Below are positions 1-7,408 of a DNA stretch of 19,597 bases, piece after piece. The position numbers and the translations under genes are program-made. Location of the stretch: NCBI GenBank assembly GCA_945929285.1, contig CAMEOC010000001.1:1-19597 (forward strand), in the 5' to 3' direction. How positions within the stretch are numbered: the stretch's first letter is position 1; each line of letters starts with the position of its first letter. The notes beneath the pieces were generated by a model. The model saw nothing but the letters and a program-made list of their open reading frames with translations. It was not told where the DNA came from and did not search any database. The DNA is from an uncultured Mucispirillum sp. Lineage in GTDB: Bacteria > Chrysiogenota > Deferribacteres > Deferribacterales > Mucispirillaceae.

Positions 1-210
1 GCTGAACAAATGGAAATAGTGGCAGAAAATACAGTATGCCTTGCAACTGCACACCCTGCAAAATTTCCAGATGTAATACATGAAGTATTAGGAGTATGGC
101 CAGAAGCACCATCTGGGCTTTTAAACCTGGAAGAAAGGCAAAAACGCTCTGAAAGGCTTGACCCAGATGCAGAAAGCCTTAAAAAATTCATAGCAAAGAA
201 TGCAAAATAA
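1..210 (+). CDS. thrC: Threonine synthase, C-terminal fragment (5' end outside window)
   Basis: The reading frame is open from base 1 and ends at TAA 208-210, giving the last 69 residues of a longer protein. The stretch LATAHPAKFPDVI is the C-terminal signature typical of threonine synthase, the PLP enzyme converting O-phosphohomoserine to threonine. The PLP-lysine region lies upstream of the window, so catalytic residues cannot be checked. The ATG at position 10 is internal and is not a start. The stop overlaps the queA start by one base (TAATG), so the two genes are probably co-transcribed and translationally coupled. The identification rests on a short tail but the motif is distinctive. 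Confidence 0.85.
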   Translation, partial: AEQMEIVAENTVCLATAHPAKFPDVIHEVLGVWPEAPSGLLNLEERQKRSERLDPDAESLKKFIAKNAK

Positions 211-1232
211 TGCCAACTTCAATAAATAAATTTGACTATGAACTTCCAAAAGAATTAATAGCACTTTATCCTGCTGAAAAGCGGGATAAGTGCCGCCTTA
301 TGATGGTAGATGTTATAAATAAAACCATATCTCACCATATATTTTCAAATATTTATGATTTGCTAGATGAAAAAACTTTCCTTGTGGTAAATAATACAAA
401 AGTAAGAAATGCAAGAATACATGCACAAAAAGTAACAGGTGGCAAAAGTGAAATATTTGTTACAAATATAATAGATGTAAACCATTTTCATGGCCTTGTT
501 CGCGGTAAAATGAAAGTAGGAGATGCACTATTATCTGGAGATTATGTTTTTACACTGCAGGAAAAGCTAGATGAAGGCCAGTGGCTAATAAAAAGCTGTG
601 CATCCATAGAAAAAATAATGGAAGATATTGGCCATGTGCCACTTCCACCATACATAGAAAGAAACGATACAGTAAAGGATAAGCAGGATTACCAAACAGT
701 ATATGCAAAAAATATTACATCCTGCGCAGCACCTACTGCAGGCCTTCATTTTACAAATGAGTTATTAGAAAGTTTAAAAAATAAAGGTGTAAATATAATA
801 GAGTTAACTTTAGATGTGGGTATAGGCACATTTAGGCCTGTAAAAACAGAATATATGGAAGACCATATTATGCATAAGGAACGCTATTATATATCTGAAG
901 AATCAGCAGATTTAATAAATATGTATAAATCCCAAGGTAAAAAATTAACAGCAGTAGGCTCTACCAGTGTGCGTGCACTGGAAACTGCAGCAGATGAAAG
1001 GGGCATAGTAAAAGCCGGGGAGCAGTTTTCCCAGATATATATACTTGAGCCATATAAATTTAAAGTAGTAGATAATATGATAACAAATTTTCACCTGCCA
1101 AAATCAACACTTTTAGCCATGGTTTCTGCTTTAGGTGGCTATGATTTAATTATGGAAGCCTACAAAAAAGCCATAGAAGAAAACTATAAATTTTTCAGCT
1201 ATGGAGATGCTATGTATATAAAAAGGGTATAG
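210..1232 (+). CDS. queA: S-adenosylmethionine:tRNA ribosyltransferase-isomerase (QueA)
   Basis: The 340-residue protein has the usual QueA length. It transfers and isomerises the ribosyl group of SAM onto 7-aminomethyl-7-deazaguanine in tRNA, giving epoxyqueuosine at the wobble position of GUN-anticodon tRNAs. Family signatures seen in order are YELPKELIALYPAEKRD near the N-terminus, LVVNNTKVRNARI, PLPPYIER, DYQTVYA, CAAPTAGLHFT, DVGIGTFRPV and GSTSVRALE. The start codon overlaps the thrC stop (TAATG) and no strong Shine-Dalgarno sequence is visible, which suits translational coupling. No other queuosine gene is nearby. A 127-bp gap follows the gene before the next start. Confidence 0.96.
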   Translation: MPTSINKFDYELPKELIALYPAEKRDKCRLMMVDVINKTISHHIFSNIYDLLDEKTFLVVNNTKVRNARIHAQKVTGGKSEIFVTNIIDVNHFHGLVRGKMKVGDALLSGDYVFTLQEKLDEGQWLIKSCASIEKIMEDIGHVPLPPYIERNDTVKDKQDYQTVYAKNITSCAAPTAGLHFTNELLESLKNKGVNIIELTLDVGIGTFRPVKTEYMEDHIMHKERYYISEESADLINMYKSQGKKLTAVGSTSVRALETAADERGIVKAGEQFSQIYILEPYKFKVVDNMITNFHLPKSTLLAMVSALGGYDLIMEAYKKAIEENYKFFSYGDAMYIKRV

Positions 1233-1312
1233 TAATAAAGCCTTTCTTAAAATTAAGTAGAAATATTAGTAAAATCAAATAATTTAATAAATAAAATTTG
1301 CTTTTTTTATTA

Positions 1313-1341
1313 TATAATGTTATGTTAATATAACTTATAAT
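1313..1341 (+). promoter_or_regulatory. Possible promoter region of the receiver-domain gene
   Basis: The 127-bp gap 1233-1359 is the only real break in the first gene block. It holds two perfect TATAAT hexamers (1313-1318 and 1336-1341) but no convincing -35 box at 16-18 bp from either. The gap is so AT-rich that chance matches are likely. The downstream box would place transcription start near 1348, just before the Shine-Dalgarno GAGG at 1350-1353. No clear terminator hairpin for queA was found here. Confidence 0.3.
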
Positions 1342-1359
1342 ATTTCTTTGAGGTCATAT

Positions 1360-3957
1360 ATGAAAAGTAAAGTACTTCTTATTGATGATAGTGTTACAAT
1401 CCACCGAGTAATAGATCTTTCAATTGATTTTGACAGGTATGATATTGTTAAAGTATTTTCAAAAGAAGATGCAGCATTAAAAATACAGGCTGAGCAGTTT
1501 GACTACATATTACTTGATAACAAACTAGATAATATAATTATATCCGAATATATTTCAGAGTTAAAACAACAGCAAAAAAATGCAAGTATTATATTACTTG
1601 TAGGTGCTTTTGATAGATTTGATGAAACAGATTTAGAAAAATCTCAAGCAGATGACTATTTAGTAAAACCATTTGATTCCCAGTCATTAAATGAAAAACT
1701 TTCATCTGATGTGGATATGATGCCTGCAGGTATAGTAGAGCGTATTGCTGAGGCAGATTTTGCTAGAGATAACGATGATTTTCTTCCTGCAAACAACCTT
1801 GTAAAAACAGCAGAAGCCACAGAAGGCATTACAAAAGAAGAATATTTAGAAAACTTAGAAGAAGTAGCTTTAGATGATTTAACAGAAGCTGGCTATGTGG
1901 AAGATATGGACCAGGTGGAAAAAGCTGGGAAAGCAGAAAATGTGGAAAATATAGAAGAACCACAAGAAGAAAGTGCGCCAGTAATGGAAAATCAGTTAGA
2001 AGAAGAAACAAAAAAAGAAGAAATAAACATAGAAACAGATGACAGCACACTAACAGCAGTTAACAACATGGTTAGCCTGCATGATTTAGAAGAAGATGAA
2101 GATCATGAAGATGACGGAGCCCATAAAGCAGAAGATGATTTACCCCTTAGCAGTATAGAGCTTGATGAGCCATTAGAAGTTAGTAAAAGCGAAGATTTAG
2201 AAAATATAGAACAAGCAGAAGAAGCTTCTGCAAATATAGAAGAAGAAACAGAAGAAGTGCAGCTGCCTATAATAGAAGATGAAGCAGAAATAGCAGAAAA
2301 TGCAGTAGAAAATGATTTAATAAAAAAAACAAAAAAAAAAAAAGTAGAAGCTGTGGAAGAAGAATCAATTGATAATACATTAGAAGATGATATAGCAGGA
2401 GATAATATTGTATTTGATAATAATGCAGTGGCAGAAGAAAATACAAAAGAAGAAGATAATACATTAGAAAATATAAATACTATGGCAGATGATAATACCA
2501 TAGAAGATAATAATATTATGGCAGAAGAACAGGAAGCAGCAGTAGAAGATGAAATAGAAATGCCAGATAAAATGCAGGCAGTGCATAGCCCAATATTACC
2601 AGATATTGACGATGCTGCTACTATTTCTGATGATTATCTTATGCAGGAAAACTTAGCCCCTGTTGATAATGATGGGGAAGAAATGCTGCAGGAATTTCCA
2701 GATTTTCCAGATGAGGAAGAAAAAGTGCAGGAGCGAACTCTTTCTGAAAATCAAGCAGTAGAAGAAACAGAAGAAAATACAGCAGAAGAACCGTTAGATT
2801 TAGGTTTAGGAAATATTACAGAAGTAGAAGAAAAACCAGTAGTAGAAGAACCTGCTCTAATTAATATGGCAGAAGAAGAAAATATAAATGAGCCATTAGA
2901 AGAAACTTTATTTAATGAAGAAATGCAGGCAGAAGAAACAGAAAATATGGAAGAACAAACTGCAGAAATGGCTTTAATAGATGAGCCAGTTATAGAAGAA
3001 CAGGAAGAAAAGCAGGAAGAAGTAACACCGCTTTTTGAAGATGATGACTGGTTAAGCGATGCTCCAAATATGGAAGAAAGAATAAATAATATAGAAAATG
3101 AAGAAGTATTTGAAAAAGTAGATGAAAACCTTGAAGAAACAGTTGAAGAAAATGCAGTGGAAGAAGCCCAGGAAGAAAATGAGCTGGAAAATATTTCATT
3201 ATTAGACGAAATGCCACAGGAAGAAAATATTGATATAAATGTGGCAGAAAATGAAAATGAAGAAATAAACCTTGATTTTATGCAGGAAGAAAGTACCGTA
3301 GATAATAATGAATTATTTGAAAATACAGAAAGTGAAATAAATATAGAAGAACCTGTAGAAAATATGGAAGAAGAAAAGGAAAATGCAGAAGTTAATGATT
3401 TATTTGCAGAAGAAAATCTTAATGAAAGCTTAGATCAGGTAGAAAGTTCAGAAGAAGCTTTAGAAAATGAAGATTTATTTGCAGATAATATAGCAGAAGA
3501 AACAGCAGAAGATAATGTGGCTGAAAATATGGCAGAAGATTTAGAAGCAGAAGAAAGTGCTGCAATAGAAGAAATTAGCCTAGAAGACAATGCTATACAG
3601 GAAGATAATGTTATACTAGAAGATAATAAAATATCAGAAGATAATATTATACCAGAAAAACCTGTAATGGAGCAAGCTCCTGCTGTAATAGAGCCTAATG
3701 AAAAAGCAGCATCAGAAGTGAAAGAGGCTCAAGAATATAAGCAGGAAACAGAAGGCAGGTTTGGCGGTATAACTGTTACCATTAGCAGAGATGAAATTAT
3801 GAGTATGCTTGGCAATGCCATAGATAAATGCTTTTTAGAAGAAGCGGTAAAAGAAGTGATTGCTGCCAATATGAAAGATATTGTTAGAAATATTGTGCCT
3901 GCAATTGCAGAAAAATATATTAAAGAAGAAATAGAAAGGTTGAAAAACGATGAGTAG
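1360..3957 (+). CDS. Receiver-domain protein with very long acidic region and conserved C-terminal helical tail
   Basis: The 865-residue protein has three parts. Residues 1-115 are a CheY-like receiver: acidic pair D9-D10, phospho-acceptor position D53 (YILLD) and K103 (VKPF). The usual Thr/Ser switch after strand 4 is replaced in ILLVGAFD, a variant I recall from other large response regulators. Residues about 140-790 form an extremely Glu/Asp/Asn-rich, low-complexity and presumably disordered region. Residues 800-865 are a normal-complexity tail (VTISRDEIMSML, then IVPAIAEKYIKEEIERLK), predicted helical and resembling the C-terminus of PopZ-type polar scaffolds. There is no DNA-binding, kinase or AAA+ domain. 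ATG 1360 is chosen over TTG 1348 because GAGG (1350-1353) sits 6 nt before it and LLIDDS starts at residue 6. The 3' end overlaps purM by 8 bp. A scaffold or polarity role is inference only. Confidence 0.8.
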   Translation: MKSKVLLIDDSVTIHRVIDLSIDFDRYDIVKVFSKEDAALKIQAEQFDYILLDNKLDNIIISEYISELKQQQKNASIILLVGAFDRFDETDLEKSQADDYLVKPFDSQSLNEKLSSDVDMMPAGIVERIAEADFARDNDDFLPANNLVKTAEATEGITKEEYLENLEEVALDDLTEAGYVEDMDQVEKAGKAENVENIEEPQEESAPVMENQLEEETKKEEINIETDDSTLTAVNNMVSLHDLEEDEDHEDDGAHKAEDDLPLSSIELDEPLEVSKSEDLENIEQAEEASANIEEETEEVQLPIIEDEAEIAENAVENDLIKKTKKKKVEAVEEESIDNTLEDDIAGDNIVFDNNAVAEENTKEEDNTLENINTMADDNTIEDNNIMAEEQEAAVEDEIEMPDKMQAVHSPILPDIDDAATISDDYLMQENLAPVDNDGEEMLQEFPDFPDEEEKVQERTLSENQAVEETEENTAEEPLDLGLGNITEVEEKPVVEEPALINMAEEENINEPLEETLFNEEMQAEETENMEEQTAEMALIDEPVIEEQEEKQEEVTPLFEDDDWLSDAPNMEERINNIENEEVFEKVDENLEETVEENAVEEAQEENELENISLLDEMPQEENIDINVAENENEEINLDFMQEESTVDNNELFENTESEINIEEPVENMEEEKENAEVNDLFAEENLNESLDQVESSEEALENEDLFADNIAEETAEDNVAENMAEDLEAEESAAIEEISLEDNAIQEDNVILEDNKISEDNIIPEKPVMEQAPAVIEPNEKAASEVKEAQEYKQETEGRFGGITVTISRDEIMSMLGNAIDKCFLEEAVKEVIAANMKDIVRNIVPAIAEKYIKEEIERLKNDE
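2322..2343 (+). repeat. In-frame poly-A tract (A8-C-A13) inside the receiver-protein gene
   Basis: Positions 2322-2329 are eight A and 2331-2343 are thirteen A, encoding a Lys-rich patch in an otherwise acidic region. Loss of one A puts TAG directly after the tract. Gain of one A leads to TGA about nine codons later. Either slip would give a product of roughly 330 residues (receiver plus part of the acidic region) without the C-terminal tail. Confidence 0.9.
3583..3654 (+). repeat. Four tandem 18-bp units encoding EDNxIx hexapeptides
   Basis: GAAGA(C/T)AAT recurs at 3583, 3601, 3619 and 3637 with an exact 18-bp period. It encodes EDNAIQ, EDNVIL, EDNKIS and EDNIIP near the end of the acidic region. 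Looser EDN/EEN/DDN motifs occur throughout that region, suggesting growth by local duplication. Confidence 0.85.
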
Positions 3958-5014
3958 ACACGGCGAAACTCAAAAAACAGGTTACAGACAAAGTGGAGTA
4001 AATATTGATGAGGGCAACAGGTTTGTTTCATTAATAAAATCTTCAGTGGAAAGCACAAAAATAAATGGTGTTATAGGCGGTATTGGTGGTTTTGCAGGGC
4101 TTTTTAGCCTGGCAGAATTTAAAGATATGGAAGAACCAGTGCTGGTTTCAGGGGCTGATGGTGTTGGCACAAAACTAAAAGTTGCCTTAATGAGCGAAAA
4201 ATATGATACCGTAGGTATTGATTTAGTTGCCATGAGTGTAAACGATTTACTGGTAACAGGTGCTAAACCTTTATTTTTCTTAGACTATGTGGCAGTGGGA
4301 ACACTTGTGCCTGAAACTATGAAAGATGTAGTATTAGGGGTAAGCGAAGGCTGCAGGCAGGCAGGATGTGCATTACTTGGTGGAGAAACAGCAGAAATGC
4401 CAGGGCTTTATGCCAATAAAGATTTTGATTTAGCAGGCTTTGCAGTAGGTATTATAGATAAAAAGAAAATAATAGACGGCTCAAATATAAAAGAAGGTGA
4501 TGTGATAATAGGCTTATCAAGCTCAGGCTTTCACAGCAACGGCTATTCTTTATTAAGAAATATTTTATTTAATGACTTAAACTATAAAGCAAGTGATATA
4601 TTTTATGATGATGTAACAGTGGCTGAGGCTTTACTTACACCTACAAAAATATATTCTTCTGTTGTGCAGCATGTAACAAGTAAAGTAGATGTAAAAGGTA
4701 TGGTGCATATTACAGGCGGTGGCTTTTACGATAATATACCTAGGGTATTACCAAAAGATATAGCTTGTGAAATAGATATATCTGAAGTGGAGATGCCAAA
4801 AGTTATTAAAAGGTTTACAGAAGTTTCAGATATAGATAAGCACGAGCTTTACCGTGTATTTAACATGGGTGTAGGCTATATATTTGTGGTAGATGAAAAA
4901 GATAAAGAAAATGTTATAAAAGCAGCAGCAGAAAAAGGCGAAAAAGCTTTTGTAATAGGAAAAACCTGCAAAGGTAATAACGATGTTAAAATAAAAGGAA
5001 TAGATTTTGACTAA
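3950..5014 (+). CDS. purM: Phosphoribosylformylglycinamidine cyclo-ligase (AIR synthetase, PurM)
   Basis: The 354-residue protein makes aminoimidazole ribonucleotide from FGAM with ATP, step five of purine synthesis. Diagnostic stretches are GVNIDEGN (16-23), GGIGGFAGLF, SGADGVGTKL (67-76, nucleotide and substrate binding), DLVAMSVNDLL (91-101), LLGGETAEMPG (142-152) and GLSSSGFHSNGYSL (starting at 188). The length is close to the usual 340-350. ATG 3950 lies inside the last codons of the receiver gene, with AAGG at 3936-3939 as Shine-Dalgarno. The 3' end overlaps purN by 8 bp, so expression is tied to both neighbours. No purine operator was recognised. Confidence 0.97.
   Translation: MSRHGETQKTGYRQSGVNIDEGNRFVSLIKSSVESTKINGVIGGIGGFAGLFSLAEFKDMEEPVLVSGADGVGTKLKVALMSEKYDTVGIDLVAMSVNDLLVTGAKPLFFLDYVAVGTLVPETMKDVVLGVSEGCRQAGCALLGGETAEMPGLYANKDFDLAGFAVGIIDKKKIIDGSNIKEGDVIIGLSSSGFHSNGYSLLRNILFNDLNYKASDIFYDDVTVAEALLTPTKIYSSVVQHVTSKVDVKGMVHITGGGFYDNIPRVLPKDIACEIDISEVEMPKVIKRFTEVSDIDKHELYRVFNMGVGYIFVVDEKDKENVIKAAAEKGEKAFVIGKTCKGNNDVKIKGIDFD
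4995..5009 (+). promoter_or_regulatory. Ribosome binding site and TTG start of purN
   Basis: AAAGGAA at about 4995-5000 stands 6-7 nt before TTG 5007-5009. TTG fits as start because the next residues (TKIAVFISGRGSN) align with the beginning of PurN and no in-frame ATG lies nearby. The whole site is inside the last codons of purM. Confidence 0.75.
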
Positions 5015-5615
5015 AATAGCAGTTTTTATTTCAGGTAGAGGCAGTAACTTTACAGCTCTATATGAAAACATAAAAAAGGGTAACATAAAAAATGCAGAAA
5101 TAAGTGTGGTGTTTTCCAATAAAGAAGATGCAAAAGGCTTAGAGTATGCAAAAAAAGAAAATATACCTTATATATGTATTCCTTCTAAAGATTATAAAAA
5201 CAGGCAGGAATACGACAGGCTTATAGTGCAGTCATTAAAGCCATATAATATTGACTTAATATGCCTTGCAGGCTATATGCGGATAGTTACAGAAGAATTA
5301 ATTAATGAATACGAAAATAAAATAATAAATATCCACCCTGCATTACTGCCTTCTTTTAAAGGACTTCATGCACAACAGCAGGCACTAGAATATGGCGTGA
5401 AATTTAGCGGCTGCACGGTGCATTTTGTAGATGGTGGAATGGATAGCGGTGCTATAATACTACAAAAAGTAGTGCCAGTATATGATAATGATACTGAAGA
5501 AACACTATCAGCAAGAATATTAGAGCAGGAACATATTGCATATTCTGAAGCTGTGGCAAAAATAGCAGAAGGAAAAGTAACTGTTAAAGGAAGAAAAGTT
5601 AGTATTAAGGAATAA
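5007..5615 (+). CDS. purN: Phosphoribosylglycinamide formyltransferase (PurN)
   Basis: The 202-residue protein transfers a formyl group from 10-formyltetrahydrofolate to GAR, step three of purine synthesis. Visible signatures are ISGRGSNFTAL (8-18), LAGYMRIV (87-94), INIHPALLPSFKG and VHFVDGGMDSG. The catalytic trio is N108, H110 and D146, each two residues beyond its E. coli counterpart (N106, H108, D144). The start is TTG. The gene overlaps purM by 8 bp at its 5' end and the M16-like gene by 1 bp at its 3' end (TAATG). The folate-dependent PurN together with PurM forms a small purine pair inside a mixed operon. Confidence 0.97.
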   Translation: MTKIAVFISGRGSNFTALYENIKKGNIKNAEISVVFSNKEDAKGLEYAKKENIPYICIPSKDYKNRQEYDRLIVQSLKPYNIDLICLAGYMRIVTEELINEYENKIINIHPALLPSFKGLHAQQQALEYGVKFSGCTVHFVDGGMDSGAIILQKVVPVYDNDTEETLSARILEQEHIAYSEAVAKIAEGKVTVKGRKVSIKE

Positions 5616-6913
5616 TGATGAGTAAACTAAAAATCTTAATCATAGTAATAGTGCTTCTAGTGCTTGCAAATATGACAGTAATGGTATTTCTTTCGGAGAA
5701 AAGCAAAATGATAGAAAATAATTTAGGTGCAACCCTTGTTACAAATAAAAGAGATTTTACAAAAACCATAACTATACAATTAATGGTAAAAGGCGGGCTT
5801 TTTGCAGAAAACAGTGAAAATAACGGCATAGGCACACTTTTTTCTCGTGTATGGGTAAAAAGTAATAAGATATTAGAAACTGTTGAGTTTTACGGTGGAA
5901 ATATTAGTGCAAAAGTTTCCCCTTTTGCTCTTGAAATAAGGCTTTCTGTGCCAAGCAGTGAAATTGAAAAAGTATATACAGATTTTGAGCAGTTTTTAGT
6001 AAACCCAGAATTTAAGCAGGATATTTTTGAAAGGGAAAAATACCAGCATATAGACGAGCTTAAAACTTCCCTGGATAACCCAAACTTAATAGCACAAAAC
6101 GGTTTTATGGCTTTAGCTTTTGCAGGTATGCCTTATGCAATGCCACTTGAAGGGGTTGAAAACACAGTTGAAAACATAAAGTATGAAGATATAAAAGCAT
6201 ATTATAAAGATAATATGAAATCATCTTATATTGTGGCAGTAATTGCAGGTAATTTTAAAGATGATTTAGAAAATAAAGTAAAAGTTATCCTTTCAAAATT
6301 AGAAAAGGGCAGCCCTTTTGCATATAACTGTGAAAACAGCTTTATTTTAGAAGATAAAAGGCAGGAAGTAGTAGATACAAGAATACAGCAGGCAAAAGTA
6401 TATATTGGTTATAATGCACCGGAAGCAAAAAGCAAAGATTATGCAGCATTAAAAGTATTAACTGATATATTAGGTGGCGGTATGAGTTCAAGGTATTTTA
6501 CAGAAATACGCAAAAACTCAAGCTATGCTTATGCTGTTGGTGCAGGATATCCTTCCCGCTTTTGCTCATCCAGGTTTTTTATATCTATGGGCTTAGATTA
6601 TAAAAATGTAGATTCTGCTATTAATAAAATAGAAGAAATAAACTTAAATCTAGATAAAACTATAACAGAGCAGGAAATAGAAAAGGCTAAAAAGTCTATA
6701 CTTGGCTCTACACTTATGGAAACCCAGTCCAACGGCAGTCTTGCCTGGAACATGGCATTTTTTGAAACTGTGGGCCTTGGCTCAGACTATTATGAAAAAT
6801 ATGTAGATATTTTAAAACATATAGAAAAAGAAGATTTACTTAAAGCAGCAGAAATATTTAAAGGAAAAAAAGTAGTATATATATTAAAACCAGAAAAAAA
6901 TATGGAAGAATAA
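5615..6913 (+). CDS. Membrane-anchored M16 (insulinase/pitrilysin) family protein lacking the zinc motif
   Basis: The protein has 432 residues. Residues 5-26 are one hydrophobic segment (signal anchor or uncleaved signal), so the rest should lie outside the cytoplasm. The body follows the M16 fold order: an N-terminal half with VKGGLF, FYGGNISA and the ER-rich helix FEREKYQHIDELKTSLDNP, then a C-terminal half with ILGGGMSSRYFTEIRKNSSYAYAV. The HxxEH zinc site, expected in the GIAHFLEHM position, reads GIGTLFSRV (T74, S77, R78), so catalysis should be lost. The R/Y pair of the substrate-holding half is kept (R293, Y306). Inactive M16 subunits usually pair with an active one, but none is present here. 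ATG 5618 is an equally possible start, with better spacing from AAGGA (5607-5611). Confidence 0.85.
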   Translation: MMSKLKILIIVIVLLVLANMTVMVFLSEKSKMIENNLGATLVTNKRDFTKTITIQLMVKGGLFAENSENNGIGTLFSRVWVKSNKILETVEFYGGNISAKVSPFALEIRLSVPSSEIEKVYTDFEQFLVNPEFKQDIFEREKYQHIDELKTSLDNPNLIAQNGFMALAFAGMPYAMPLEGVENTVENIKYEDIKAYYKDNMKSSYIVAVIAGNFKDDLENKVKVILSKLEKGSPFAYNCENSFILEDKRQEVVDTRIQQAKVYIGYNAPEAKSKDYAALKVLTDILGGGMSSRYFTEIRKNSSYAYAVGAGYPSRFCSSRFFISMGLDYKNVDSAINKIEEINLNLDKTITEQEIEKAKKSILGSTLMETQSNGSLAWNMAFFETVGLGSDYYEKYVDILKHIEKEDLLKAAEIFKGKKVVYILKPEKNMEE

Positions 6914-6925
6914 GCAGGGGAAGCT

Positions 6926-7408
6926 ATGGATATTAAATGCGGCATAGGGTTTGATTCCCACAGGTTTGACAGCTCCAGAAAGTTAATACTTGGCGGCATA
7001 GAAGTGCCCCATGATAAAGGGCTTTTAGGCCACAGTGATGCAGATGTATTAACACATGCTATAATAGATAGTTTAGCAGGCCCTGCCTTTGGTAAAGATA
7101 TTGGTATGCTTTTTCCAGACAGTGAAGATGAGTATAAAGATATAGACTCTAAAATATTACTGGCAAAAGTTTCAGAAATGATATACTACGATGACTGGCG
7201 AATATCTCATATTGATGCAGAGGTAATAGCTCAAGAACCAAAGCTTGCACCATATATACCAGAAATGCAAAGGGTTTTAGCAGAGATTATGGGTATAAAA
7301 ACAACCTCCATAACCATAAAAGCCACCACAACAGAAAAAATGGGCTTTACAGGCAGAGGGGAAGGCATAGCAGCACTTGCAACATCTTTAATAATTAAGG
7401 GAGCTTAA
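6926..7408 (+). CDS. ispF: 2-C-methyl-D-erythritol 2,4-cyclodiphosphate synthase (IspF)
   Basis: The 160-residue protein catalyses the cyclising, CMP-releasing step of the MEP isoprenoid pathway. Seen are GIGFDSHRF (metal ligands D10 and H12), LILGGIEVP, GLLGHSDADVLTHAIIDSL (third metal ligand H44) and the C-terminal ATTTEKMGFTGRGEGIAALA. The family usually reads GDIGxHFP where this protein has KDIGMLFPDS, a small local variation. GGGGA at 6917-6921 precedes ATG. The gene stands alone, without ispD or an ispDF fusion. It sits two genes before uppP, which recycles the C55 lipid carrier whose precursors this pathway supplies. Confidence 0.97.
   Translation: MDIKCGIGFDSHRFDSSRKLILGGIEVPHDKGLLGHSDADVLTHAIIDSLAGPAFGKDIGMLFPDSEDEYKDIDSKILLAKVSEMIYYDDWRISHIDAEVIAQEPKLAPYIPEMQRVLAEIMGIKTTSITIKATTTEKMGFTGRGEGIAALATSLIIKGA

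Noticed and set aside
1298..1318. TTGCTT plus TATAAT as a sigma-70 promoter
   Set aside because: The spacing is only 9 bp, too short for a -35/-10 pair.
1348..1359. TTG 1348 as start of the receiver-protein gene
   Set aside because: GAGG at 1350-1353 is correctly spaced for ATG 1360 and would lie inside the coding region if TTG 1348 were used; the receiver fold also begins directly after ATG 1360.
1829..2501. Long minus-strand open frames (73, 132 and 65 codons) opposite the receiver-protein gene, and another at 2990-3217
   Set aside because: They are shadows of the Glu-rich GAA/AGA repeats, giving Ser/Leu/Phe-rich nonsense proteins with no Shine-Dalgarno or family motif.
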